Part shown: positions 18,066-25,471 of the stretch, piece by piece
Numbering within the stretch: position 1 is the stretch's first letter
How the letters are laid out: every line of letters starts with the position of its first letter
Source of the DNA: Clostridiales bacterium
GTDB lineage: Bacteria > Bacillota > Clostridia > Monoglobales > Monoglobaceae
Direction: 5' to 3'
Length of the DNA stretch: 64,000 bases
Assembly (NCBI GenBank): GCA_019419865.1
Contig: JAHZIG010000006.1
Location: 62,001 to 126,000 of the forward strand
Made by a program: the position numbers and the translations under genes
Notes under the pieces: generated by a model
Databases searched by the model: none
Seen by the model: only the letters and a program-made list of their open reading frames with translations
Told to the model about the DNA's origin: nothing

Positions 18066-18374
18066 TTAATTTTCTCCGTCTTTCAGACTGCTGAAACAGT
18101 CTATCACATTCAAAATAGCCGATATTTCTTTCTCGGTCAAATTATCCGTTTTTATAGTCAGGCTGTCGAGCCCGAGCAAATAATCCGAAGTCACATGAAA
18201 CAGCTTGGACAGCTCGACGATAAACGGAGTCGACGGCGCGGACAGCCCCATCTCCCAAGCGTTGACGCTCGCCCGCGAAAGACACAGCTTCCTTGCCAGC
18301 TGCGTCTGCGTAAGCCCGGCCTGTTCCCGTAAATATTTCACTCTATCTGCGAATCCATGCATATTCTTATCCAT
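18066..18374 (-). CDS. XRE-family helix-turn-helix repressor
   Basis: 102-aa regulator with a Cro/C1-type HTH at residues 10-66 (VKYLREQAGLTQTQLARKL, then SRASVNAWEMG) and a short C-terminal oligomerisation region (NLTEKEISAILNVI). It is read away from an SLH protein gene, and three palindromic operators lie between the two. It is strongly similar to the 103-aa regulator at 37142-37453 in the mobile element, almost residue for residue in SRxSxNxWEMGLSxPST. Probable role: repressor of itself and of the divergent gene; the signal is unknown. Confidence 0.9.
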   Translation of the reverse strand: MDKNMHGFADRVKYLREQAGLTQTQLARKLCLSRASVNAWEMGLSAPSTPFIVELSKLFHVTSDYLLGLDSLTIKTDNLTEKEISAILNVIDCFSSLKDGEN

Positions 18375-18400
18375 ATAATCACCTCAATGTAATTTTTACC

Positions 18401-18455
18401 TATTATCAATGATAATAACCTATCATAAATGATAATAACTTATCAAAAATGATAA
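18401..18455. promoter_or_regulatory. Three palindromic operators (TTATCA...TGATAA) for the XRE regulator
   Basis: Site 1: a 17-bp perfect palindrome TATTATCA-A-TGATAATA (18401-18417). Site 2: TATCAT-AA-ATGATA (18421-18434). Site 3: TTATCA-AAAA-TGATAA (18440-18455). Centres are roughly 19 and 20 bp apart, near two helical turns, and site 3 ends 6 bp before the -35 box of the rightward promoter. They lie between the divergent XRE gene and the SLH gene, so cooperative repression of both is the simple reading. Confidence 0.8.
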
Positions 18456-18461
18456 TTATAA

Positions 18462-18490
18462 TTGACAAAGACCGAAGTTTATGATATAGT
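18462..18490 (+). promoter_or_regulatory. Promoter of the SLH/cysteine-peptidase-like gene
   Basis: TTGACA (18462-18467), 17-nt spacer, TATAGT (18485-18490), just right of the operators. The transcript would carry a leader of about 290 nt to the ATG at 18789. Confidence 0.8.
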
Positions 18491-18788
18491 AGATTTAAAG
18501 AAATGTTATACACGTATACGTATATTAATGTTAATTTTATGATTGGAGGTAGAATATAAAAATGTAAGCGCGTTTTTATCATTAGATGCGCTCTACAATA
18601 TTACTAATTTCTAAAAATTTTATTATTACACTGGAGAGAGGTAAGAATATGTCTAATTCATTAATGCTAAATGTGTCGGAAGACGCGGTATCGAGCTAAG
18701 CAAGGTCGATTAGCCGCGCGCTTGAGAATAGAAATTTATTTGAAATAGGAGAAAGGCAATATATTAAAAATTCAGGAGGAAGTTTAAT
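18491..18788 (+). other. Leader with two candidate minimal reading frames
   Basis: Leader of the SLH gene at 18789. It contains GGAGG (18545-18549) followed by ATG-TAA (18562-18567), a start directly followed by a stop. It also contains GGAGAGAGG followed by a 16-codon frame (18649-18699, MSNSLMLNVSEDAVSS). Either could be a leader peptide or chance; no terminator/antiterminator pair is obvious. Confidence 0.35.
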
Positions 18789-21659
18789 ATGAAAAGGGTT
18801 TTAAGTTTAATACTGAGTATAGTCATGGCGGTCGGTATGGTCGCCGGTATGGGAACGATTGAGGTAAGCGCGGACAGCGGTTGGGAAGATTGTTATAGGG
18901 AGATCATTGATGAGGTAGCACGTGGAGCTGAAAGCGAGGATTATGAGAACAATGCGGATGGAAGATACGGAGACGGAGCAACAGCTATATCACTCTATTT
19001 TTTGCATGATATGAACAGCGACGATATACCAGAGTTAATAGTTTATAATAAAGATATAATAAACGGCGGATACGATACAATTTTTTTTACATATGATTCA
19101 TCAAAAAACGAATCCGTTGAGCTGTATGAAGCGCAAGAAGATATTGGTTCGGGGAATTTGTATAAGATGGATAATGGAGATGTTATATTTGGGAGTGGTG
19201 TGTTAGCAATTTGCAAATATGTTATGACTGAAAACCGAATAGAAAAAACTAATTTGGAGATTGGAAGTCGTATAGAGGAATTTATAGGAGATATGGATGG
19301 AGACACAGAAAACGACGAAGAAAGGACTAAAGAATATGAGGAATATAGTATTAGATATTATGTGGCGTATCCCTATACAAACGGATCTCCAGACTACAGT
19401 GGGTTTGACGATTATATAGCTGAAAATCCGAGTTCGTTGACGCCGAGTTACCAAGAGCCAACCCCGACACCAGAAAGCGCTCCCGCGTCCCAAAGCTATG
19501 ATTTTCAATTCGGACGCGATAATTTTCATGCTTTAAACAGTACAAATTATTTCTTTAACTCATCTGAAGAGAAAGACGATGGGTATATAATCGGCGTAGA
19601 AAATAAATTAGTACAGTTGCTAAGCGGCATGTCGGCAAATGTTGTAAATAAGATTAGGGAAAAAAAGAATATGCCTTGGGGCGGTTCATGTTATGGTATG
19701 AGCACAGTGGCTATTTTAAATAAATATGGCGGACGTTTGGATCTATCGCAATACAGCGATCGGGAGGAGGGCAGAGCGGAAAATTTATATGATTTATGCG
19801 ACCCTAAAGACGATCTGAACGTAAAAGGATTGATAAATTATTATCACCTTATGCGGCAATTGCCTGACAAAGATCGGACAATTCTAACTCAAAAAAAAGA
19901 AGCAGAAAATAATTCTGAGTACTTTTTAAAGGCGCTGTATAATGCAGCGAAAAATTCTGGAAACACAGGATTAGCTGCAAATTTTGAATTTGCTTGGCAA
20001 ACTATTGCCGAAGATAGCTCTTATGCTCAGGTTATACCGGGAGAATTATATATTGATGATGAAAATGGCGAGAGGATTACAGGGATAAGCGTGAAAGGTC
20101 ATAGTGTTGTAATCTATGGCGGTGAAATTGACGAAACAACTCATGATTTGACTAAAAAGACGGTTGATAGATATGGGGAATGCTATATAATAGACGTATA
20201 CGATCCAAATTATGATATGAAACAAGAATTATATATAACAACAGATTTTAAAAAAGCAATATATCATGTAAATTTGGACAAAGGAAATGAATATGAAAAA
20301 GTTGATATTGTTTATGATGGTAATAACGATACAAGTACCCTTATCCCTCAAGCTGTTGATAATTCCATAGAGACGTTGGACATTGTTAACTATGAAGGCA
20401 GAGACAGAAATGTAACTCTTACAGATTATGAAGATTCGAGCCTGTCTACCAACGATAACACCGCGTTTACCGTCAATACTGCGAGCGGTGAGGAGTATAC
20501 CGCTTACAGAGACGGTTGGCTTTCTCTTTCCAAAGCTATACCGGATTCGTATAATGAGGACGGCGCATGCAACGTCAGATTTATACTGCCGCAGGAAGAG
20601 GGGTTGACGGTACGTACTGAGAAGCAGGATCAGGTGTATTATAATATGATCTATTCTAACTGCTCCGAAACGATCGACGGTTATAATATCGATACGATTG
20701 AGTTTGATCCCGATAAAAGAATAAGCGTAAGCGGGCAGGATATGGATTATAGAGCGTCTTTGACCTTTGACGACAGAACGCCCGGGGTTGATGTGATTAT
20801 TTATGAAGTTATAGGAGAAAACGCGAATAATATAACCTTAAACGAGCGTGAAAACGGCGTTGAGATTACCGGAGATAATCTCAGGGATATAGAAATAAAT
20901 ATGGTTCGCGATATAGAGAACGAAGAGAACGCCGCTATTGAAAACAGTGGGAATAATTCCGTATATGTTGAAGAGAACACGATATATGTAGACACAAATG
21001 CAGACGGGAATTACACTGAAGATGAAATAGTTTATCAGGGCGAGGTCGATTCCACCGTATCCGCCTGGGCGCAGGAGCAGATAGCGCAGGCGCAGAGCGA
21101 GGGGCTTATTCCTTCTATCCTTCAGGGAAAAGACCTGACGGCGCCTATCAGCAGGGCGGAGTTTGCTGCCGTAGCGGTAACTATGTATGAGAAGCTCGGC
21201 GGCGACGCGATCGACTATTCAAGCGTGCTTTTCTCGGATCAGGACGAGATACCAAATCCTGAAGACGTGGCTAAAGCTTACGCTCTGGGGATAACCAACG
21301 GCACGGATAACAATATGTTCGCGCCGAACGACAACATAACCCGCGAGGATCTGACGACGATGCTCTGCCGCGCCGTAAAGAAAAACGGTCTGGATGGGTG
21401 GACGCTCGAAAACGACTCGGCCTACCCGCTGGATATAAGCGGCGTCGAGCCGTACGCCGACGACGCGGATATTTCGGACTATGCGAGAGAATCCGTCTAT
21501 TATATGACGAAGATCGGAGTTGTAAACGGTATGGGAGATAATATGTTTATGCCCAAAGCTTCGACGGCAGGCGAAAACGCTTTGATATATTCAATGGCGA
21601 CGCGCGAGCAGGCGCTGGTTATGTCGCTGAGAGTGATAGAAAACGGCTCTAACTTATAA
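18789..21659 (+). CDS. Secreted SLH protein with papain-like cysteine-peptidase-type domain
   Basis: 956 aa. The signal peptide is residues 1-29, ending ...GTIEVSADS. Residues 30-200 hold an LFLHDMNSDDIPELIVYN-type module. A Thr/Pro linker follows (PTPTPESAPAS). A domain of about 270 residues then carries WGGSCYGMS (Cys near 303), KGHSVVIYGG (His near 439) and IIDVYDPN (Asp near 466), in the order and spacing of a papain-like Cys-His-Asp triad. A DTNADGNYTEDE EF-hand-like loop near residue 738 precedes SLH-type repeats to the end (FSDQDEIPNPEDVAKAYALG, then ITREDL). The 5' two-thirds is clearly richer in AT than the SLH end, suggesting a joined domain of different origin. Peptidase activity is inferred from motifs only. 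It is controlled by the XRE operator region upstream. Confidence 0.8.
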   Translation: MKRVLSLILSIVMAVGMVAGMGTIEVSADSGWEDCYREIIDEVARGAESEDYENNADGRYGDGATAISLYFLHDMNSDDIPELIVYNKDIINGGYDTIFFTYDSSKNESVELYEAQEDIGSGNLYKMDNGDVIFGSGVLAICKYVMTENRIEKTNLEIGSRIEEFIGDMDGDTENDEERTKEYEEYSIRYYVAYPYTNGSPDYSGFDDYIAENPSSLTPSYQEPTPTPESAPASQSYDFQFGRDNFHALNSTNYFFNSSEEKDDGYIIGVENKLVQLLSGMSANVVNKIREKKNMPWGGSCYGMSTVAILNKYGGRLDLSQYSDREEGRAENLYDLCDPKDDLNVKGLINYYHLMRQLPDKDRTILTQKKEAENNSEYFLKALYNAAKNSGNTGLAANFEFAWQTIAEDSSYAQVIPGELYIDDENGERITGISVKGHSVVIYGGEIDETTHDLTKKTVDRYGECYIIDVYDPNYDMKQELYITTDFKKAIYHVNLDKGNEYEKVDIVYDGNNDTSTLIPQAVDNSIETLDIVNYEGRDRNVTLTDYEDSSLSTNDNTAFTVNTASGEEYTAYRDGWLSLSKAIPDSYNEDGACNVRFILPQEEGLTVRTEKQDQVYYNMIYSNCSETIDGYNIDTIEFDPDKRISVSGQDMDYRASLTFDDRTPGVDVIIYEVIGENANNITLNERENGVEITGDNLRDIEINMVRDIENEENAAIENSGNNSVYVEENTIYVDTNADGNYTEDEIVYQGEVDSTVSAWAQEQIAQAQSEGLIPSILQGKDLTAPISRAEFAAVAVTMYEKLGGDAIDYSSVLFSDQDEIPNPEDVAKAYALGITNGTDNNMFAPNDNITREDLTTMLCRAVKKNGLDGWTLENDSAYPLDISGVEPYADDADISDYARESVYYMTKIGVVNGMGDNMFMPKASTAGENALIYSMATREQALVMSLRVIENGSNL

Positions 21660-21697
21660 CCGATTACAAATTGCTAACAGATCCATAAACGCTCAAG

Positions 21698-21720
21698 CGC
21701 CCCGTTTTTGCGGGGCGTTT
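21698..21720 (+). terminator. Terminator after the SLH peptidase-like gene
   Basis: CGCCCCG (21698-21704), loop TTTTTG, CGGGGCG (21711-21717), then TTT. Confidence 0.85.
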
Positions 21721-22043
21721 AATATTACCTATTTTCAGCTTTTCAGCGCGGCCGCCGTTCCCGGCGCCGCGTTTTACTATGCTTAAATATTGAAAAATAA
21801 CTAAACCAAGCGGATCTCGCAGGATAAAGAGCGGGCGATACGTCTGTCGGCGGCGCTTGGCGGGTGTAAACAAAATTTTATATTGATTTTTAACAAGCCG
21901 CTGTGTATAATAAAATTAATATATAGCTGCTTTCAACAGTTTCCAATGCTCGCGCCGCCTTGTTTTGATGTTTAGGGTTGGTTGATCGGTTTTGCGGCGC
22001 GGGCTTTATGGAATAATTAATTTTCAGAAAAAGGAGGATTAAA
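21721..22043 (+). promoter_or_regulatory. Intergenic region with a promoter for the SLH/transglutaminase operon
   Basis: TTGATT (21883-21888), 17-nt spacer, TATAAT (21906-21911). The rest of the 323 nt holds no gene I can see. The ribosome site AAGGAGGA at 22031-22038 serves the TTG at 22044. Confidence 0.65.
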
Positions 22044-23414
22044 TTGAAAAAGGTCTTTTTATTTATTATTGCGGTCTGAGCAGCTTTCTCGTTCGCCGTC
22101 GTCTACGCCGAGGATAACGTATCCGGCGAGGACAACGTGTCCGCCGAGGGCGCAGCGCCCGCTGTGGGTAGTTCCGGCGTGGAAGTCGCTTACGGCGCCG
22201 GTTCTGAGGACGCGTCGTCCGCGGAGCAGGCCGTATATCATGGCAGGTACATGGATCACAGCGGAGATTCGCGGTTTATGCCCGACGAGTATATAACGAG
22301 GGCGGAGGCGGCGAAGGTCCTCAGCGCGTTTATTCCCGAGGACTACGACGGGAGCGCGGAGTTTTTGGACGTGCCGGCCGACGCCTGGTATTATGAGTAT
22401 GCGTCCAGGATCGCGGCGTACGGGGCGCTCGACGGGTACGAGGGATATTTCAGACCCGAAGAAAACCTATCCCGCGCGGAGCTTGCGTTCGCGGTCGACT
22501 TTCTCGGCGGGCTTGAGGACGCGGACGTAGATTTCCCGGACGTGGAGGAGGGTCACTGGGCTGAGCAGAGTATTTCCAACGTCGCGGCGGCCGGGATCAT
22601 GAGCGGCGGCGAAAACGGCGAGTTTAACGTATACGGCGGCGTAACGCGGGCGGAGACGGCCGCGGTAGTCAACAGGTTTACCGGCAGGACGCCCGATTTA
22701 AACGCGATAGCGACAAACGAGAATATACGGATATTCCCCGACGTTCCGACCGATCATTGGGCGTACGCGGATATAATCGAAGCGACCGTTTCGCATACCT
22801 GCGTATCCGACGAGAGCGGCGAGACGTGGATAGAAGTAACCGCGGAGCCGTGCGGACTCGCCGACGGGTTTTATATCTTCGGCGGGAATCTTTACTGCGT
22901 AAACGGCGAGACCGGACAGTTTAGGAAGAACGAGACGGTCGGCGTGTACGATTTCGGCGGCGACGGTCAGTACACGACCGGGAGCGAGGAACTGGACGCG
23001 GCTTTCGACGAGGTCATGGACGAATATTTCACCGACGATATAATCGGACTGGACAGGCTTAGGCTCGTATACAACTATGTGCGGGATAACTTCACATATC
23101 AAGTCAGGGCGCACGTCGAGCGCGGCGCGACCGGTTGGGAACTTGAGTACGCGCTTCCCACCATGCGGACGCACAGAGGAAATTGCTACAGCTTCGCTTC
23201 GGTATTTATGTACCTTGCGCGCCGGTCGGGATTTCCCGCTATCGCTTACAGCGGCGCGGTCGGGATATATGTCGCCGATCACGCTTTCAACGAGATAACC
23301 ATCGACGGGAATACATATATTTTCGATCCGGAGCTTGAATATTCCGGCTCGTATAATCACCAGAGCTTTTTTATGATAACAAACGGTTATCCGAGATATT
23401 ATAAATATAATTGA
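22044..23414 (+). pseudogene. SLH protein with transglutaminase-like domain, signal peptide interrupted by TGA
   Basis: Reading from TTG 22044, directly after AAGGAGGATTAAA, gives a perfect signal peptide KKVFLFIIAV-stop-AAFSFAVVYA. The in-frame TGA is at 22077-22079, and the frame then stays open to 23414. The next in-frame ATG (22137) would make a cytoplasmic protein without a signal peptide. The body holds SLH repeats (FLDVPADAWYYEYASRIAA, FPDVEEGHWAEQSISNVAA, FPDVPTDHWAYADIIEA) and a transglutaminase-like C-terminus with Cys (HRGNCYSFASVF), His (DHAFNEI) and Asp (IFDPELE) in order. Interpretation: a recent nonsense mutation, a sequence error, or readthrough. TGA is used as an ordinary stop elsewhere in the window. 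Confidence 0.8.
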
Positions 23415-23439
23415 TCATTTTTGAAGGAGGTAATATATT

Positions 23440-23927
23440 ATGACTTATTTAAGAACTAAGGCGCGCGTCTTGGCTTGCCTGGTCGCGGCGATAGTCGCGT
23501 TTGCGCTTTCGCAGACGTGTTATGCGCTTGAAGAGACCGCAAACGTTATGGTAGACGGCGAATACGTCGAGTTTACGGATCAGCAGCCGGTGATAATAGA
23601 CGGCAGAACGCTGGTTCCTATCCGCGCGGTCATGGAGAAATGGGTAAGACGGTGACCTGGGACGAGGCTACCCAGACAACGACGGTCAGCGACGACGAGA
23701 TAAGCATATCGCTCACGATAGGCGACAATATTATGCGTCAGGTCGTGGTAGACTTGGGTACCGGCGAGGTATTTGAATTCGACGTTGAGCTCGACGTGGC
23801 GCCGCAGATAATAGGCGGGAGAACGCTTTTGCCGATCCGCGCGGTCGTCGAGGGCTTCGGCACGGCGGTGTCATGGGACGAGGCTACGAGTACGGTTATG
23901 ATCATAACGTCGCAGCTGCTCTGCTGA
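23440..23927 (+). pseudogene. Copper amine oxidase N-terminal-like (stalk) domain protein, frameshifted
   Basis: The first frame (23440-23655) gives a signal peptide, then VDGEYVEFTDQQPVIIDGRTLVPIRAVMEK, and ends out of register at WVRR. The +1 frame continues at 23640 with MGKTVTWDEATQTTTV and a second GRTLLPIRAVVEGFGTAVSWDEAT unit. The family pattern GRTLVPxRAVxExxGxxVxWDxATxT spans the junction exactly, so one nucleotide is missing near 23636-23640 (gagaaatgggtaag). The repaired product would be about 160 aa. It directly follows another broken gene and is followed by an intact one. Confidence 0.82.
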
Positions 23928-23941
23928 CGCGGGGGGAGGGT

Positions 23942-25339
23942 ATGAAAAAATTAATTATCTGTTTTGCGGCGGCAGCGCTGGTCTTTGGGGCCTCGATAGC
24001 GAGCGCCGCGGCGGCTGAAACGTTTGAGGTAAGCTCCAACACCTTCGCCGTGGACGGCATGAGATACCGGTTTTCGGAGCGGAGTTTTACTTACCTAAAC
24101 GAGACGTACATACCTTTCGACGACGTTCTGCGCCTGTTCGGCTACAGCGTCGGCTGGGACTACGAGCAAAACGCGGCGGTCGCGGACAACGGAAGGATCC
24201 GCGCGGTGATACCGCTCGGCAGCTACAGCATAAGCATAAACGGCGAAGAAAAAGAGTACGCCGCGCCGACTTTGATATTTCACAATCTGGGATACATAAG
24301 CCTTACTCAGTTCGCGGATCTGGTTCCGGGACTGGAGCTTGAGACCGACGCTTCGGTCAAGGCGCGCCCGGCCGGGGTCAGAGACGCCATGTCGGATATA
24401 AGCGTACCGTTCGACTGTAGGGTAGAAGAGAATACGTCGGCTCAGTTCGGCTCGCTGTGGGTTTTAAACGGAGAGTATGCGTTCGAGCCGGTCGAGATAA
24501 GCGAAAGCGGCGCGGCCGAGTATACGAGCATAGTAAACGGTTTTGGCGAGCGGCTTCCGGACGCGAACGTATATAATATTCTGATACCGGATTCGTATGA
24601 GATATACGCGCCCGAGCGCTACTCCACCGGTCAGCTCGACAGCATGAGACGGGTTTATCAAGGACTTAACGAAAACGTAACCCCGATAAATATCGTCGAT
24701 TCGCTGTTTGAAAAGGCGGAGGAGAAGATATATTTCAGTACGGATCACCACTGGACTCAGCGGGGCGCGTACTATGCGTACAGGGCGTTTTTGGATTATA
24801 ACGACCTGGCTATAGAACCGTTGTCCGCGTTTGAGAACGTACCGAGCGACAGCTTCACAGGTTCGTTTGCCGAGGAGCTGAGCGGGATCGCGGGAGCGGA
24901 GAACGCGCTTAATAAAAATACCGAGACGCTGGAGAGATTCCTGCCGATATACGATACCGAGGTCAATATATACTTAGACATGGAAACGAGTTTGAGGATC
25001 GGTTCGGTTCCGCTTGTCAACACGGGCAATAACAGCTACAGCGCGTTTATCTCGGGAGATTATCCGCTTACGGTGATAGACAGCTCTGTGGGAAACGGAA
25101 GAAGTTTGGTCCTGATAAAGGATTCGTTCGGAGACGCGTTCGCGACATGGGCGGTAAATAACTACAGCCGCATATATGTCGTAGACCTTCGCGGTTTTAA
25201 CGGCGTCAGCGGAAACGACCATGAATTTGACATAGCCGAATTTTATGAACTGACCGGCTTCGACGATCTGATCATACTGAGCTATCCGACGTCGGTCGCG
25301 GCCGCCGATCTCAGAGCGGCGCTTGCGGGGCTGTTGTAG
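23942..25339 (+). CDS. Secreted stalk-domain plus DHHW-family protein
   Basis: 465 aa from ATG 23942 (ribosome site GGGGGGAGGG). The signal peptide MKKLIICFAAAALVFGASIA is followed by a copper amine oxidase N-like domain (VDGMRYRFSERSF, YIPFDDVLRLFGYSVGWDYE). A C-terminal DHHW domain has STDHHWTQRGAYYAYRAF near residue 266 and KDSFGDAFATW near residue 393. DHHW proteins belong to the SGNH/AlgX-like superfamily that handles acetyl groups on surface polysaccharides; that role is inferred. It is the third gene of the operon and the only intact one. Confidence 0.85.
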   Translation: MKKLIICFAAAALVFGASIASAAAAETFEVSSNTFAVDGMRYRFSERSFTYLNETYIPFDDVLRLFGYSVGWDYEQNAAVADNGRIRAVIPLGSYSISINGEEKEYAAPTLIFHNLGYISLTQFADLVPGLELETDASVKARPAGVRDAMSDISVPFDCRVEENTSAQFGSLWVLNGEYAFEPVEISESGAAEYTSIVNGFGERLPDANVYNILIPDSYEIYAPERYSTGQLDSMRRVYQGLNENVTPINIVDSLFEKAEEKIYFSTDHHWTQRGAYYAYRAFLDYNDLAIEPLSAFENVPSDSFTGSFAEELSGIAGAENALNKNTETLERFLPIYDTEVNIYLDMETSLRIGSVPLVNTGNNSYSAFISGDYPLTVIDSSVGNGRSLVLIKDSFGDAFATWAVNNYSRIYVVDLRGFNGVSGNDHEFDIAEFYELTGFDDLIILSYPTSVAAADLRAALAGLL

Positions 25340-25412
25340 TTCTGCGGGGGCGGGAGGATAGCGAGAGTTTTTAATTCTTAAGATATAAATCGTTATATTG
25401 TTTTTTCAATAT

Positions 25413-25452
25413 TAAAAGGCATACCGCGGAAAATACGGTATGCCTGAATTTT
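25413..25452. terminator. Bidirectional terminator between the DHHW gene and glgP
   Basis: Perfect 10-bp inverted repeat AGGCATACCG (25417-25426)/CGGTATGCCT (25436-25445), with TTTTT to the right and AAAA to the left. It serves both convergent genes. Confidence 0.88.
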
Positions 25453-25471
25453 TGTTCCTTTATAATTTATA

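Noticed and set aside
22077..22079. TGA as selenocysteine
   Set aside because: It lies in a hydrophobic signal peptide core where Sec makes no sense, and no SECIS-like hairpin follows closely.
22044..23414. Genome-wide recoding of TGA as an explanation for the interrupted signal peptide
   Set aside because: uppS, the D,D-carboxypeptidase and others end at TGA at their usual length, so TGA is an ordinary stop here.
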